A DNA stretch of 64,000 nucleotides. Origin: Nemertoderma westbladi (taxonomy: Eukaryota; Xenacoelomorpha; Nemertodermatida; Nemertodermatidae). Numbering within the stretch: the first letter of the stretch is position 1; every line of letters begins with the position of its first letter. The stretch is taken from positions 1 to 64,000 of the forward strand of contig JAUCBJ010007215.1 of assembly GCA_032718475.1 (NCBI GenBank), written 5' to 3'. The notes under the pieces were generated by a model. That model searched no databases and was not told the DNA's origin. It worked only from the letters and a program-made list of their open reading frames with translations. Below are positions 21,523 through 33,046 of this stretch, piece after piece. Position numbers and translations under genes: made by a program.

Positions 21523-23118
21523 TTAACCCTATTAAAACCGGGGGGGGGGGGGGGGGTCAATATGACCCCCCCCCCCGTGGTTTTTTTATTATAATTCTGA
21601 AACAAACGCAGTTGGGAATCTGAAATTTTACGACTTTTCCTAAAAATCTATTGTCTTCCTAGAAGTGAAAACCGTTTTCAAAAATATTGGGTAGTTTTCG
21701 AGTTATAGCACCATTTTTTATTTTAACCCTACTTTTGGCACTTTTTTTGAGACGTTTTTTGAAAATTACATTTCATTATATATGAATTGTAACATCTCTA
21801 TTATTGATTTACACCGGTTTTTTGGTGTTAGAAATTGGATGGAATTCATATAAATTGATTTAGAAATTTCAAACTTGCTTTTTTCGGCGGGTGACAATTT
21901 TTGGTGCCAGCACCAAATTTTGAAATATGTCAATTTTGTAAATTGATTGTGTGAAACTTGTTTTTTACGCATTTGGGGTTTTTTGGGGTTCTGGTTTCGA
22001 TGAAATATATACGAGTTGCACCAAGCGTATCAATCTTGTATTTTTCGGTGGTGGGTGCAAATTTTGGTGCTCGCACAAAATTTTGAAAATCCATTCAATT
22101 GATAAAATTGTTTGTGACAATTTATTTCTTGCGTTTTAGAGGTTTATGGCTATTCTGAATTGAATGGAATATATAATTTTCGATCTAGGCATCTCAAACT
22201 TGAATTTTTCGGAAGTGGGTGCAAAATGTGGTGCTAGCACCAAATTTTGAAAACCATCAAATATATAAATTGATTGAGTCACCTTGTTTCTTGCGTTATA
22301 CGGGTTTGTGAGGGTTCTGAATTCAATGGAATCAGTAAAAATTTCATGAGAGTTTTCAAACTTGTATTTTTCGCCGGTGGGTGAAAATTGTTGTGCCAGC
22401 ACCAAATTTTGGAAAATAAGCAAATTGATCAGTAGATAGTATCATCTTGTTTATTGCGTTATACGGGTTTATGAGGGTCCTGAATCCGATGGAATCAATA
22501 AAAACAGCACTGGACATCGCAAACTTGTACTTTTTGGTGATGGGTACGAAATTTGGTCCTAGCACCAAAATTTGCCAAATTACGTCGAAAAATACAAGTA
22601 GCAATGATGGGACATTTTAGAAATGTATTCCATTAGAATCAGCGCCCTAGAAAGCCTGAAAATGTGAATTTATAGCATCGTATAAGTGAATTAAAAATTT
22701 TGTGTTCTAACTGAAAAGTGCTGGTTACTTGTTTTTTTCATTTTTTTCCGACGCAGAGAGGACTAAACAGCCATTTATAGTAATCATATCATTTTTAAAT
22801 ATTTTCCAATGTATTTTGCGCCCCAGAAAACCTGTATTGAAAAACAATTAGACGAAAAATGTAAGTTTCAAATTTTCTGAAAATTGTGCACTACTTGTAA
22901 TTTTGGTGCTGCAATATAACCACCCCAGTACATTTTTTCGAAAATTTTTTTTTCGGTCGGATCCTAACTAGTGATACCTACGTACAAACAAAAAATCAGA
23001 CGTTTTCGTAAAAATTTGTAGATTTTAGAGGGGGGGGGGGGGGGGGGGGGGGTCAATATGACCCCCCCCCCCCCCGGTATTTGTACAACATTTTATAGCC
23101 CGGTACTAATAGGGTTAA
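21523..23118 (+). mobile_element. TTAA element copy B (piggyBac-like, non-autonomous)
   Basis: 1588 bp between TTAA copies at 21523-21526 and 23115-23118. It has the same ends and interior as copy A but is uninterrupted. Both ends carry a long G-run, GTCAATATGAC, then a long C-run. The five internal repeats are spaced 162-164 bp (palindromes at about 21903, 22066, 22230, 22392, 22555). No transposase. It lies in the LINE-D coding frame: removing it with one TTAA continues that frame to a stop at 23174-23176. Confidence 0.92.
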
Positions 23119-23310
23119 AGGTGACTCTCACACCATCTGTGCATATATTTACGATGTACTAGAATTGTTTAAATGATTTTGATTTGATTTTGATTATTAT
23201 TATTTTGATATTATTTTGATTTTCTACGTAATATACTGGATATTTAATTTGTGACATAATTCGTAATAATCGGAAATATATAGCGCTCCAGGCGCCGCTA
23301 CCTAACTAAC
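23119..23310 (+). mobile_element. LINE-D end and 3' tail
   Basis: The LINE-D frame resumes after the TTAA element and ends with TGA at 23174-23176. An AT-rich tail with repeated TTTTGAT follows, as expected for a LINE 3' end. Confidence 0.7.
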
Positions 23311-23522
23311 TAACTAAGACGCATGATGTCATCAGAAAAAAGATGGAAGAAAAAACTACGTTCAAGATGGAAAAACAAATTCTGAGATAGCCGAGGCCCT
23401 AAGGGAGCTCAAAGAGCTTGATGAAAGGGAGCCTGAGTGGAAAACTGAGGGACGCGAAAAAGTCGAATGTGAGAGACAAATGAGAGACAAGCGACTGACA
23501 AGCAACTGGTGTGAACAGAATA

Positions 23523-23680
23523 GTTATAAATGAATTGTTGTGGGGTGGGTGACGGCGAATTAAATAATTATGTTATCGTACATTATGATAATGCTCTCCA
23601 TTGCGAAAAATATCTACCACCCCTATTTTTCGCTATGGATTAAATTCGCCATCACCCACCCCATAACAATTCATTTATAA
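23523..23680. repeat. Fold-back repeat, ~40-bp arms
   Basis: Arms 23523-23563 and 23640-23680 are inverted copies with about three mismatches, around a GTGGGGTGGGTGA core. Within the loop a 9-bp stem (GCGAAAAAT/ATTTTTCGC) forms a second hairpin. MITE-like. Confidence 0.75.
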
Positions 23681-23990
23681 ATAATTAACAAGCATGGCCA
23701 GCATACGGGGTATCAGTGGTTTCTACAACACTGAATATATTTATTCTTTGAGGTATGGTTGCCATTTCTGGTAGAGCACGGGAATAACGTTGTACTTTCT
23801 TTCCTATGAGTAACTGTAAAAGGCCTAAATATGATAGTCCAGACCGTAGCGAATAAATCTTCGACCTTCCTGTAGCTAAGTGGTCTTAGGACACACACTC
23901 GGCTGATGATAACCGGAAGTTTGAAACCTAGGTACCGGGTTCGAGCCCCAATAGGGGCGGTTGATATTTTTGCTATGGAGAGCATTATAA
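23587..23990. repeat. Second inverted repeat, ~36-bp arms
   Basis: Sequence at 23587-23622 (GATAATGCTCTCCAT... to CCACCCCT) is inverted, with a few changes, at 23953-23990. The interval contains the tRNA-like sequence at 23866-23958, so this may be one composite element. Confidence 0.6.
23866..23958 (+). repeat. tRNA-derived SINE head (Leu-like)
   Basis: A-box TAGCTAAGTGG (23873-23883) and B-box GGTTCGAGCCC (23938-23948) match RNA polymerase III internal promoter consensus at a spacing fitting a class II (Leu/Ser) tRNA with a variable arm. No clean acceptor stem, so a SINE or tRNA pseudogene rather than a tRNA gene. Confidence 0.55.
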
Positions 23991-24046
23991 ACAGAATAGT
24001 GGACATTTTAACCATTGAGAGAGCCAGCAAGCAAGCAAGCCAATAT

Positions 24047-24440
24047 GATAAGAAGACCATCAGCCCCTAAGAAGGAAAGTTTCACAGAGATAGCGTCACA
24101 CTTAACCTCTCAACAAGTAAGCTGGCTATAAGAAGACCCTCAGCCCCTAAGAAGGATAGTTTGACTGAGTTATAGCGGCACATATACTTGACCTCTCAAC
24201 CAGCAAGCTGGCTATAAGAAGACCCTCAGAAGGACAGTTTGACTGAGTTATAGCGGCACATATACTTGACCTCTCAACCAGCAAGCTGGCTATAAGAAGA
24301 CCCTCAGCCACTAAGAAGGACAGTTTGACTGAGTTATAGCGGCACATATACTTGACCTCTCAACCAGCAAGCTGGCTATAAGAAGACCCTCAGCCACTAA
24401 GAAGGACAGTTTGACTGAGTTATAGCGGCACATATACTTT
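24047..24440. repeat. 86-bp tandem repeat, ~4.5 units
   Basis: The phrase GCTGGCTATAAGAAGACC starts at 24121, 24207, 24285 and 24371, giving periods 86, 78 (8-bp deletion) and 86. A more diverged first unit begins near 24047. Confidence 0.9.
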
Positions 24441-24628
24441 GATTAGTCTGTAACGCGATAATGGCAATACTGTAAGTACGTATAGGTACTGTATCAGTAG
24501 GGTGCAAATGTGGCTACAAGTATCACCCAAACCCCACATGTTAGGCAGTGCTCAATACGAAACTGGCGTAAATAAACGAGATTAGGGTAAGAATGTATCC
24601 ATAGAACTCGTCGAGAGTCATGTAAATA

Positions 24629-25665
24629 GGTTTAATACGAAACTGGGGTTTGAACAACATACCCAGAGCCCGTCGAGATCCAATAGGTTTAATACGAAAC
24701 TGGGGTTTGAACAACATACCCAGAGCCCGTCGAGATCCAATAGGTTTAATACGAAACTGGGGTTTGAACAACATACCCAGAGCCCGTCGAGATCCAATAG
24801 GTTTAATACGAAACTGGGGTTTGAACAACATACCCAGAGCCCGTCGAGATCCAATAGGTTTAATACGAAACTGGGGTTTGAACAACATACCCAGAGCCCG
24901 TCGAGATCCAATAGGTTTAATACGAAACTGGGGTTTGAACAACATACCCAGAGCCCGTCGAGATCCAATAGGTTTAATACGAAACTGGGGTTTGAACAAC
25001 ATACCCAGAGCCCGTCGAGATCCAATAGGTTTAATACGAAACTGGGGTTTGAACAACATACCCAGAGCCCGTCGAGATCCAATAGGTTTAATACGAAACT
25101 GGGGTTTGAACAACATACCCAGAGCCCGTCGAGATCCAATAGGTTTAATACGAAACTGGGGTTTGAACAACATACCCAGAGCCCGTCGAGATCCAATAGG
25201 TTTAATACGAAACTGGCGTTTGAACAACATACCCAGAGCCCGTCGAGATCCAATAGGTTTAATACGAAACTGGGGTTTGAACAACATACCCAGAGCCCGT
25301 CGAGATCCAATAGGTTTAATACGAAACTGGGGTTTGAACAACATACCCAGAGCCCGTCGAGATCCAATAGGTTTAATACGAAACTGGGGTTTGAACAACA
25401 TACCCAGAGCCCGTCGAGATCCAATAGGTTTAATACGAAACTGGGGTTTGAACAACATACCCAGAGCCCGTCGAGATCCAATAGGTTTAATACGAAACTG
25501 GGGTTTGAACAACATACCCAGAGCCCGTCGAGATCCACTAGGTTTAATACGAAACTGGGGTTTGAACAACATACCCAGAGCCCGTCGAGATCCACCAGGT
25601 TTAATACGAAACTGGGGTTTGAACAACATACCCAGAGCCCGTCGAGATCCACTAGGTTTAATATG
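24629..25665. repeat. 57-bp satellite, 18 near-identical units
   Basis: Exactly 18 periods of 57 bp from 24629 to 25654, then a partial unit. Units are almost identical; a single G-to-C change at about 25217 and changes in the last three junctions (CACTAGG/CACCAGG instead of CAATAGG) are the only variants I saw. A diverged 78-bp relative precedes it at about 24550-24628. Long frames on both strands are by-products of a period divisible by three. Confidence 0.96.
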
Positions 25666-26880
25666 GTCTGGATAAGAAAAACATATCCACACAGACCATA
25701 AAAACAAATTAGTCAGGATAATTTCGATGCAAATTCGAATTTATCGGTGCATTTCAAAAGTAAATGTAAACTTTTAAATGTACTTCCATATTTTAATGGT
25801 TAGGAACCATGGCCCATGTTAAGCAGTTCTCCATGGTTACAAGATACCATTAAGAGACTGCTGAGTATGCCGATGGTTGAGAAACCACTAAGTGTTTCAG
25901 GTTAAGCAGTTTCATATTCACTGTATAACTTACTATAATATAAATAGTATTACTTATAGTAACTTTAGTACTTTATAATAAATTATTATATTGCCATACA
26001 ATAAGCTTTTAAACAAATCATAATGTCTATAACGTAATGATTGACAGTTAATCTGACAATGCGGGTTGTGATTAAATGCAAACTTGACGTCTGCGTTGAT
26101 CAGGATAGTCCGCTTATTGAGTCGTTCTCAGGAATAATAGGCAGGCAGTATTAATGGATACGGAAGGCAATAAGCTTGTCCCGGTCCACTGCACTGGGTA
26201 ATGTTAATGAATCAGGAAGATAATATGCATGTTTTGGACCACTGCGCCAGCCAAAACATACTGGTTTTACAGTAAGACTCAGAAGTGCTTGTAATTAAAA
26301 GCCCCTCCCTAAATGCGTGTAAACTAATAATAAAGTTATGAGGTGTGAATAAGCAGCAGGGCTTCCCTACCTGATTAGGGGCTTCCCTACCTGCTTAGGC
26401 CCAGTTACATTTGTATTTGAACCTGCTCACACGCATGAGCTATTATCCAATATCAAGCCAATCAATGCATGACATTAATGGTGGTGGGGTTAGTATAAGA
26501 AATGATTTTAAGTTATTCGAAGATGATACAAATCAATCCATTTTTAACCAATGCTACCACAATAACCACACCTACATACAAACGTATAGGTCAGCCCAGT
26601 TGCTAGCACTGATATACGTGTAGACATGCTGAGAAATGGAAGATCACTTCCGCACAAATTTTTAGGGAAACCACCAAACATCGAGGTCAGCTTTCAAGAA
26701 CAAGGAACATATATGACAAGACTCAATCCCTATAAAATGAGGACATTACACCTGCCCAACTCCAGAGAAGCATTAAAAGTACGTCTAATCATAAAGCAAG
26801 TAGATTAGATGTCATCAGTTCAGAGGTGTGGAAAACATGACTGCCGAACATACCAAAATTGGATGTTGGCAACCGGATAA
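25665..26880. other. Unassigned stretch after satellite
   Basis: An inverted repeat (TATGGTCTGGATA / TATCCACACAGACCATA) at about 25664-25702 sits at the satellite edge. A 20-bp direct duplication (GGGCTTCCCTACCTGxTTAGG) lies at about 26358-26398. Short frames at 26411-26808 have no recognisable domain. Confidence 0.45.
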
Positions 26881-27970
26881 TGAAAGGGGAAAAGCTACAA
26901 ACGTGTATAAGTGCCATCCAGAGATTTGGTATCCTCTGTAGTTAGTGCCCAGCATGGACTCCCATATAAGAGTACTGGTTCTACTGCTGTCATAAAGGAT
27001 CGAACCTTGAAATACAGTTTTATTATATGACTTCCAAATCCTGGACAGACTATTGTATGATGCACATGCCTTTCCCTTATGTATCCGAAGGTCCCTGGCC
27101 CCGAGGATCCCAAGTAGCAGAAGTTATCCACATGCTCAAGCAAGCTATCACTGGAGCTTATGCCCTTACAATCAGACATGTCTTGAGGGCTGTCAAGGTT
27201 CAATATCATAAAAATTGTCTTCTTGGAGTTTACAAAAAGACCAACACTAGTAGCAACCTGCTCCAACGAGAAGAGGAGGCCTGGTTATTCCTCTAGTAAT
27301 TCTTTCAGAACCCCTAAGTCAACAGCAAAGTCTAGATCAGTAAGGTACTTTGCTGGATTTCATCTACTTGTAGTGCTTGTAGGGGCTGTTTCCATCAACC
27401 CATATTTATTAAGATGATCTAAGTACATGTGTAGAACATAATCAACCACAATTACAAATAAGAATGGTGCAAGTGTGTCCCCCTGAAGGACTCCAGATAA
27501 GACTTCGAATAGATTTTCCTCCCAGCGAGCAGGTTTATTGGTTTCTATGCCTTGCCAGTTATCATCAGCATTATTAATGGCAGTAACCTGCTTATTGATA
27601 AGTTCCTGCCAATAAATCAGAGTACTGCCTGTTAAGGGACCTAAATGTTGCCTTAATATGGCTTATCCTTGGCTGCCTAGTGTGTCTGAGCCAGCAGGAC
27701 TCAGAGAGTTCACTTTTGCCATTTCCGAATTCTGTGGTCAGTCCAAGGGTCCTTTTTATGTTTCGAGGGTATGTAGGAACTGTTCCTACAGCTGCTAACT
27801 TTGTATACCAACAAACTGTCATGAAATCAGTCTCCATGTGATTGCTGCTAAAGATAGAGAATTTACAGACACTGCTGCATAAGAGCCAAAATTGATTTTG
27901 TCCAAATTGATTATCAACAGGCTCAGATACAATCACTGGAGTAGAACAAGATATCTCAACCATACACCTA
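26880..27970 (-). mobile_element. LINE-A, decayed internally deleted copy
   Basis: On the minus strand, pieces match the LINE-A copy at 33880-35560: a linker (SLNRQYSDLLAG, ELINKQVTAIN), then directly the RT palm (GVLQGDTLAPFLF and LDFAVDLGV in place of FADD), SVGLFVNSKKT, and LLYGSPCWALTTEDTKSLDG. The RT fingers are deleted and all frames are broken, so it is old and inactive. Confidence 0.82.
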
Positions 27971-28940
27971 GCATTGATGCACGACTTTGTCTATGCCTTG
28001 TTTGACACTGCACAACATTGACCTAGACCTCCATGTGTGGATCTGAGTGATCCTCTTAAGGGAGTCAGAGCCAGTTCGATCTGGCTCTGAGCACAAGAGC
28101 TCATGTTTCAGAGGTGATTTGCCCCCAAAGCCCCCTAAACACAACACTCCATACAACATATTTTCGAAATGTTGTGCTGGAGAGTCATATCAAACAGGAA
28201 GATCACTATAGGCAGCAACAGGAGGCTGTATACTCATTACTGCATAAATCGGAGGTGAACTGTGAGCTTGAAGTGAAATTATGGCCCATGGGATGGAGTA
28301 AACAATATTATTATTATTAAATACAATATAGGAAGGAGTTCACTGTCCATCCTGGATGCAGGCAAAGATTGGACGTGGGTGAAGATTGGACACGGGCAAT
28401 GATTGCACATAAACTTTGCCTGTATCCCAAGTAATATAACACAGTGTAAACCTACAAGTTCGTACATAATTGACTTGTACTGATATACTAATTTCATTGA
28501 ATTTTGTTGTCTGCTTTCATACTTTACAAATGCTTTTGGGCCTAAAAGCAACCATCATTAAAAGAAGCTTTACATCTTGTATAGGCTGGTCTTAGTCTAG
28601 GGATCTCACCCATCTCATCAAGAGTTCTCATCCGCATCGTCTGATCTGTTTTTCCACTGTGAATCATCATAAAAGACATGGAATGGAACCTATGGCCCAT
28701 GTAGTGGAAGAATTGATACTGTGAAACATTTGACATCATTATGTCAAATGATCAGATCATTATGCTTTAATATAAATTCAGTAGGTATTTATTTAATGTA
28801 ATGTACTTGTCTCACTGTACGTACAAGATCATTTATAAAAATCACAAACTTTTGTAAATGGTTTAGCCTCATAATAAAATGAGAAAATATTATTTTCTTA
28901 TATGCATATTTTCTTATTTTCTTGAAAGTTTGATATTTTA
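27971..28940. other. Unassigned stretch
   Basis: No supported gene or repeat. Small frames are scattered and lack domains. Confidence 0.4.
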
Positions 28941-28979
28941 TTGAAGGAAGATAAATTGGATTATCAGCAAATCTTGTCA

Positions 28980-29577
28980 ACTTTAAGTTTTAAATGTTAT
29001 TCATTGAAGAAAATAAATCTGTCCAATGCAATTCGACCAGAATTGAAGATACCAACCAATGAGAATCCAAGAAGCTGCAGTAGTTGTACCACCAGGTTGA
29101 GTGGAGAGAAATCGCCCGAATTGGAAGAGGTTAGTGAATACATTCGCGTTCTGCCAAAACTTTGCGATTCGTATTCTATAGCCATCAATAAAATAAATAT
29201 ACTGTACAATATTTATTTCAGCTTTAAATGGGGGTGAAATCACTTGCATCGCTCTATCGAATAAGAAAAATAAATAAAATAAAACAGTTTATTGCTTTTG
29301 CCGAAGGGATAGATCTCACTGGGAATGTTCTGGTTGATAAAATATTATCCATATTCTTTCAGAATAAGTTATTAATACAGATGGACTGGGTTATGATGGG
29401 GCTGCGAAATTTAAGGGTCTATTTAACGACCATGTACATTTACTTTCAAAGCAACATATTTTTGGGCTTCCCCAACTGGGGATGGTGAAACAGCTAGATG
29501 TAGACAACACCTTAGGTCTATATGTAAACCACAATGGTTATTTCATCATGTTTGAAGATGTTTGACGCATTATATCC
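28980..29577 (+). other. Possible degraded gene or exon pair
   Basis: A frame with CSSC and acidic residues runs to a good donor-like GAG|GTTAGT near 29129. An acceptor-like TTATTTCAG follows near 29220. After it a frame (29228 on) shifts near 29370 into another frame that stays open to 29563. I do not recognise the protein. It could be chance, a decayed transposase or a host exon pair. Confidence 0.2.
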
Positions 29578-29995
29578 ATCCATTGTAACTGCACTTGGTT
29601 ATTTTGCAGAAGCTAATGATGATAGTATAGTTCTTCATTAAGTTATACATTCTTATGGCTGTCACCATGAACCTCTCTGTGCACCTACAGAAAGTGAAGA
29701 TTGATCTCATATAGTATAGAATCCTAAAATATAGAAGAGGTGAGCCTGATTCCATGGTACCTGCCATGGAATTAATTTTTATTGATTACTCTTATTCGTG
29801 GCTTAATAGGAAAAAACTAATATCCCAGCTAAGATCAACTAGTATAAAAGTCGAATACCTTCATTTTAAATTTCAGTATGCAGTAGGATAACTCCTGATT
29901 TCATATTTTTTCCATAAAATACCTGTGATTAAAGGACACTATCAATATTATTATTATTATTATAAAATATAATTATATTATTCTAAGTTATAGAT
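29578..29995. other. Unassigned AT-rich stretch
   Basis: Nothing recognised; a short ATT microsatellite lies near 29945-29980. Confidence 0.4.
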
Positions 29996-30179
29996 GATGT
30001 CGTCTTAAGGCAAATGCTGCTCTTTGTGCCTTTGTGGAGGCCATAGAGACTGGCGGGCGTGACCACGTGACCACGTCGCCAGCCTCAAAACAGCCCTTGT
30101 CGAGTGTCGACAGACACAGGACGCCGCCTGTAAGGCCAAATTCAAGGCCTCTCTGGCGGCGTTCCCACCTGATCGGCAC

Positions 30180-30965
30180 CAAACTGTCAGCCGGGCGGCG
30201 AAATACAAGACTGGTGGATGGCTCTCCACGCAACCCTCGCCCATAGACCACACCGACCTGGACCCGCAGTCTTTTCGGGACAACCTCGTGTTGTGGTATA
30301 GTATGGCGCCCCCAGACCTTCCAGTTAACTGCGAGGGCTGCGGCGAGCCCTTCGACACTGTGCACACTCTCAGCTGCAAGGTCGTTGGGCTAGTTATTCG
30401 CCGGCACAATGAGATCCGGGATGTGTTTGGTGACCTTCTTGCGGAGGCCTCGGTGAGACTAACGTCGAGGGAGAGGTCACCCTGGCCGGAGGTCACCCTG
30501 GCCGAAGGTCACCTGGTCTCGGATGGGCAGGATTTGGTATCCAGGGGTGTTTGGGCGAACCAGGTAGTGGCATCTTTCGACGTATCGATTATAAATCTCG
30601 ACGCCACTTCCTATGTTCGCTCCAACGCCTCAACGGAGACCTTACTCGCCCAGAGGGCGCGGGTCAAGCAGTCCCACTACCAGCAGGCCTGTGGCAGGAT
30701 GCACTTCACCCCGTTGGTGTGTTCCACCGACGGTGTGTTGGGTGCGGAGGCGGCTGTATTCATCGGGCACCTTGCGGAGACCCTATGCTCTAAGAGGGTC
30801 GGGATGAGATAGTGGGGTTTGGGAGAGGTTTTGGGTGCGGTGACGCGGCGGCTGCAGTTTGGTCTCCTTCGGGCGACCTCTCTGTGCCTCTCTGTAGGAG
30901 GCCGTGGCGGGGCCTCGGGTTTGGGGATGGGGTGGGGATTCGGGGTGTTGACCCAGATATGTACT
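30180..30965 (+). pseudogene. Retroelement C-terminal domain (zinc knuckle + nuclease-like), GC-rich
   Basis: The main frame (30288-30812) has CEGCGEPFDTVHTLSC, a C-x2-C-...-H-x4-C knuckle, then VIRRHNEIRDVFGDL and a segment ending in ASFDVSIINLDATSYV, followed by FTPLVCSTDGVLGAEA. This order recurs at the C-terminus of retroelement polyproteins of several invertebrates and protists. A restriction-like endonuclease fold is inferred, not shown. Upstream in another frame TGGWLSTQPSP...FRDNLVLWY belongs to the same protein. A TAG at 30810-30812 interrupts it; the same frame continues to about 30998. The piece is far more GC-rich than its surroundings, pointing to a different source or a recent arrival. 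Confidence 0.6.
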
Positions 30966-30988
30966 GATTACATATCTGTGACCATGGC

Positions 30989-31448
30989 ACTATTTTCATA
31001 ATATTTCCTCAGAAACTTATTTTATGCTACTTTTGTTAGGTGGATATTATGACTAGGGTTCATAGAAATGTAATAAAATGCCTTTCTGGAATTTTTATCT
31101 TGTAGTTGCCAAGGTAACCAGGTGCAAAGTTCTAACTTTGCGCGCCTTTATTTCAAGGCGACAATGGATTCTTCCCTTGAGATTTGGTAGGTGATTAAAG
31201 GGAATAAAAGTCTATCAAAATATTTTACATTTGAATTTGTTTACATTCCCGTTGCCATGGAAATAAGTATAATGAAAAATTTGTCTACCAATTTTATAAA
31301 CCACCATTTTTATTCGGTTTGTCAGTCTAAATCAAGCAAAAAAATTCCAGAAAGACATTTTATTAAATTTCTATGAACCCTAGTCATCATATCCACCTAA
31401 CTAAAGTTGCCTAAGAGAGGTTTCTAAGAAAATGTTATGAAAATAGTG
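30989..31448. mobile_element. MITE-like element with ~115-bp terminal inverted repeats
   Basis: Sequence from 30989 (CACTATTTTCATAA...) through about 31095 is mirrored with roughly 85-90% identity from about 31340 to 31448. The arms include TTAGGTGGATAT and GACTAGGGTTCATAGAAAT. The 240-bp centre has no ORF. Clear target duplications were not found. It directly follows the GC-rich retroelement fragment. Confidence 0.8.
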
Positions 31449-32690
31449 TTATAAATAGGGAAACGATCGCCCCACGCTAATTTCAGGAATCCACTCGCTG
31501 CATGACATGTTATTTAGTACACCTTGGGGAAAACAGACCTCCAGAACTCAATTTTCAGTTGAGACTTTTCAGACTGCTTACATTCTTATTGTCTAGTCAC
31601 CTACCCTACATTTGTCATTAAAAGTTACAGAAAATGTTAAATTTGACTTTGTTCTTATCCAATTTTGTCTTTGTGGGATGGTAATCGGTCCGCATTTTTT
31701 CAATCTCACACGAGAGGGCGAAATTTCTGAAAAAGATGACTTTCCCCAGGTCGATGATCTTAACCGGCATCTTGGAATACATGTACTAGACCACATTCTG
31801 CGTCTTCATGAGGAAGGAGTTAGGTCTGCAGTTCTCCAGTCTACCGTTAGAGTTATTGTTATTATTATTGTTATTTTGAAATATATCAAACTTAAAATCT
31901 TCTACCATTTCCGTAATTTTAATACGTTTAAGCTGAATCTTGGCATATATGTACTAGACCACATGTCTTTGTGTGGAAGGTGATCAATGCAGGATTCTCA
32001 GTTCTGCTGCTAGAGAGCGAAATATATGAAAGTACATCGTTACCTACCACCATTACCTTGATTTCAATATGCTTAAGTTTGAACTTGAAATATACAAAAT
32101 AGAAAACTGGCTGCATCTTTGTGGAAATAGAAAACTGGCTGCATCTTTGCGGGGATGCTGCTACATCTATACTTCTAAAGTTAGAGGGCGAAATGAAAAC
32201 ACAGGTATTCTGCCAAGAATTGAATCAAAGTTGAAAGCCGAGATTTTGATTGTACGTCATCTTCCAAAGGCATCAAGATATTATCAACAGAACAGCCTTG
32301 CCATTTTGCATTAATGCTGACGCTAAAAGTATGGGTCAAAGATGCAGAAAAATTGCATAAAACCAATTACATTAGCGGCTCTACATTAGACATCATCCAA
32401 TTATGTGATTATATCACGGCATCCTAACAAGCCTACTGCCCATCCTACTACGTTAATCCCAAATAATCCCCCAGCAGCTCCGAACACATGGAGTGTCGGA
32501 TAACATAATAATGGATAATGATGATGGGATGATAAGGAGACTTAATAATCCTTATAAACTGAGGAATTAGAAAGAATCATCGGAGAAAACCTAAAATATA
32601 ATGCTGATGAAATATCCTCACCTTGGCAAAGATCAGGTCAGGTATTCTAGGTCATTGATCAAGAAAACTTGCCACCTCCATGCAGCATAA
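31449..32690. other. Unassigned, with a degenerate ~168-bp repeat
   Basis: The phrase ATGTACTAGACCACAT with related flanks appears at about 31780 and 31948, and a (T/A)GAGxGCGAAAT phrase recurs near 31715, 32012 and 32183. No gene recognised. Confidence 0.45.
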
Positions 32691-33046
32691 AGGAGGTGCC
32701 ACCTGTAGCTGCATAGACCCTCTTACTAGGGCAAATCTGGCCCTGTAACTAGGACACCCTTCGTTCTGGGATAAGGACGCCCTTGGTCCTGGATTAAGGA
32801 CCCATATACTTGGCTGCAGGGGTATATGGCCTGGCCAGGCAGATGGTGATCTACCAATGGCTGGTCAGGAGTAGAGTGTTCTCATGTCCACTCTGAGTGC
32901 ACTTCACTGCGACCTGCACCTGGCAGCAGGGGTACAGGGCATGACCCAGCAGATGAGCTGCACAGCCAATGGTGGGTCATGTGCGCCAGAGTAGATATGG
33001 GTGATGGGCCTCATATCTGACTCCACTGCGACACCCACCCTGTGGA

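Noticed and set aside
12306-25665. CRISPR-like arrays at the 51-bp and 57-bp repeats
   Set aside because: Units are contiguous, with no unique spacers, in a eukaryotic transposon context.
24541-25707. 340-390-codon ORFs on both strands
   Set aside because: They are 19-residue translations of the 57-bp satellite, an artefact of a period divisible by three.
26411-26808. Two short plus ORFs
   Set aside because: No domain, no splice context and AT-rich composition; most likely chance.
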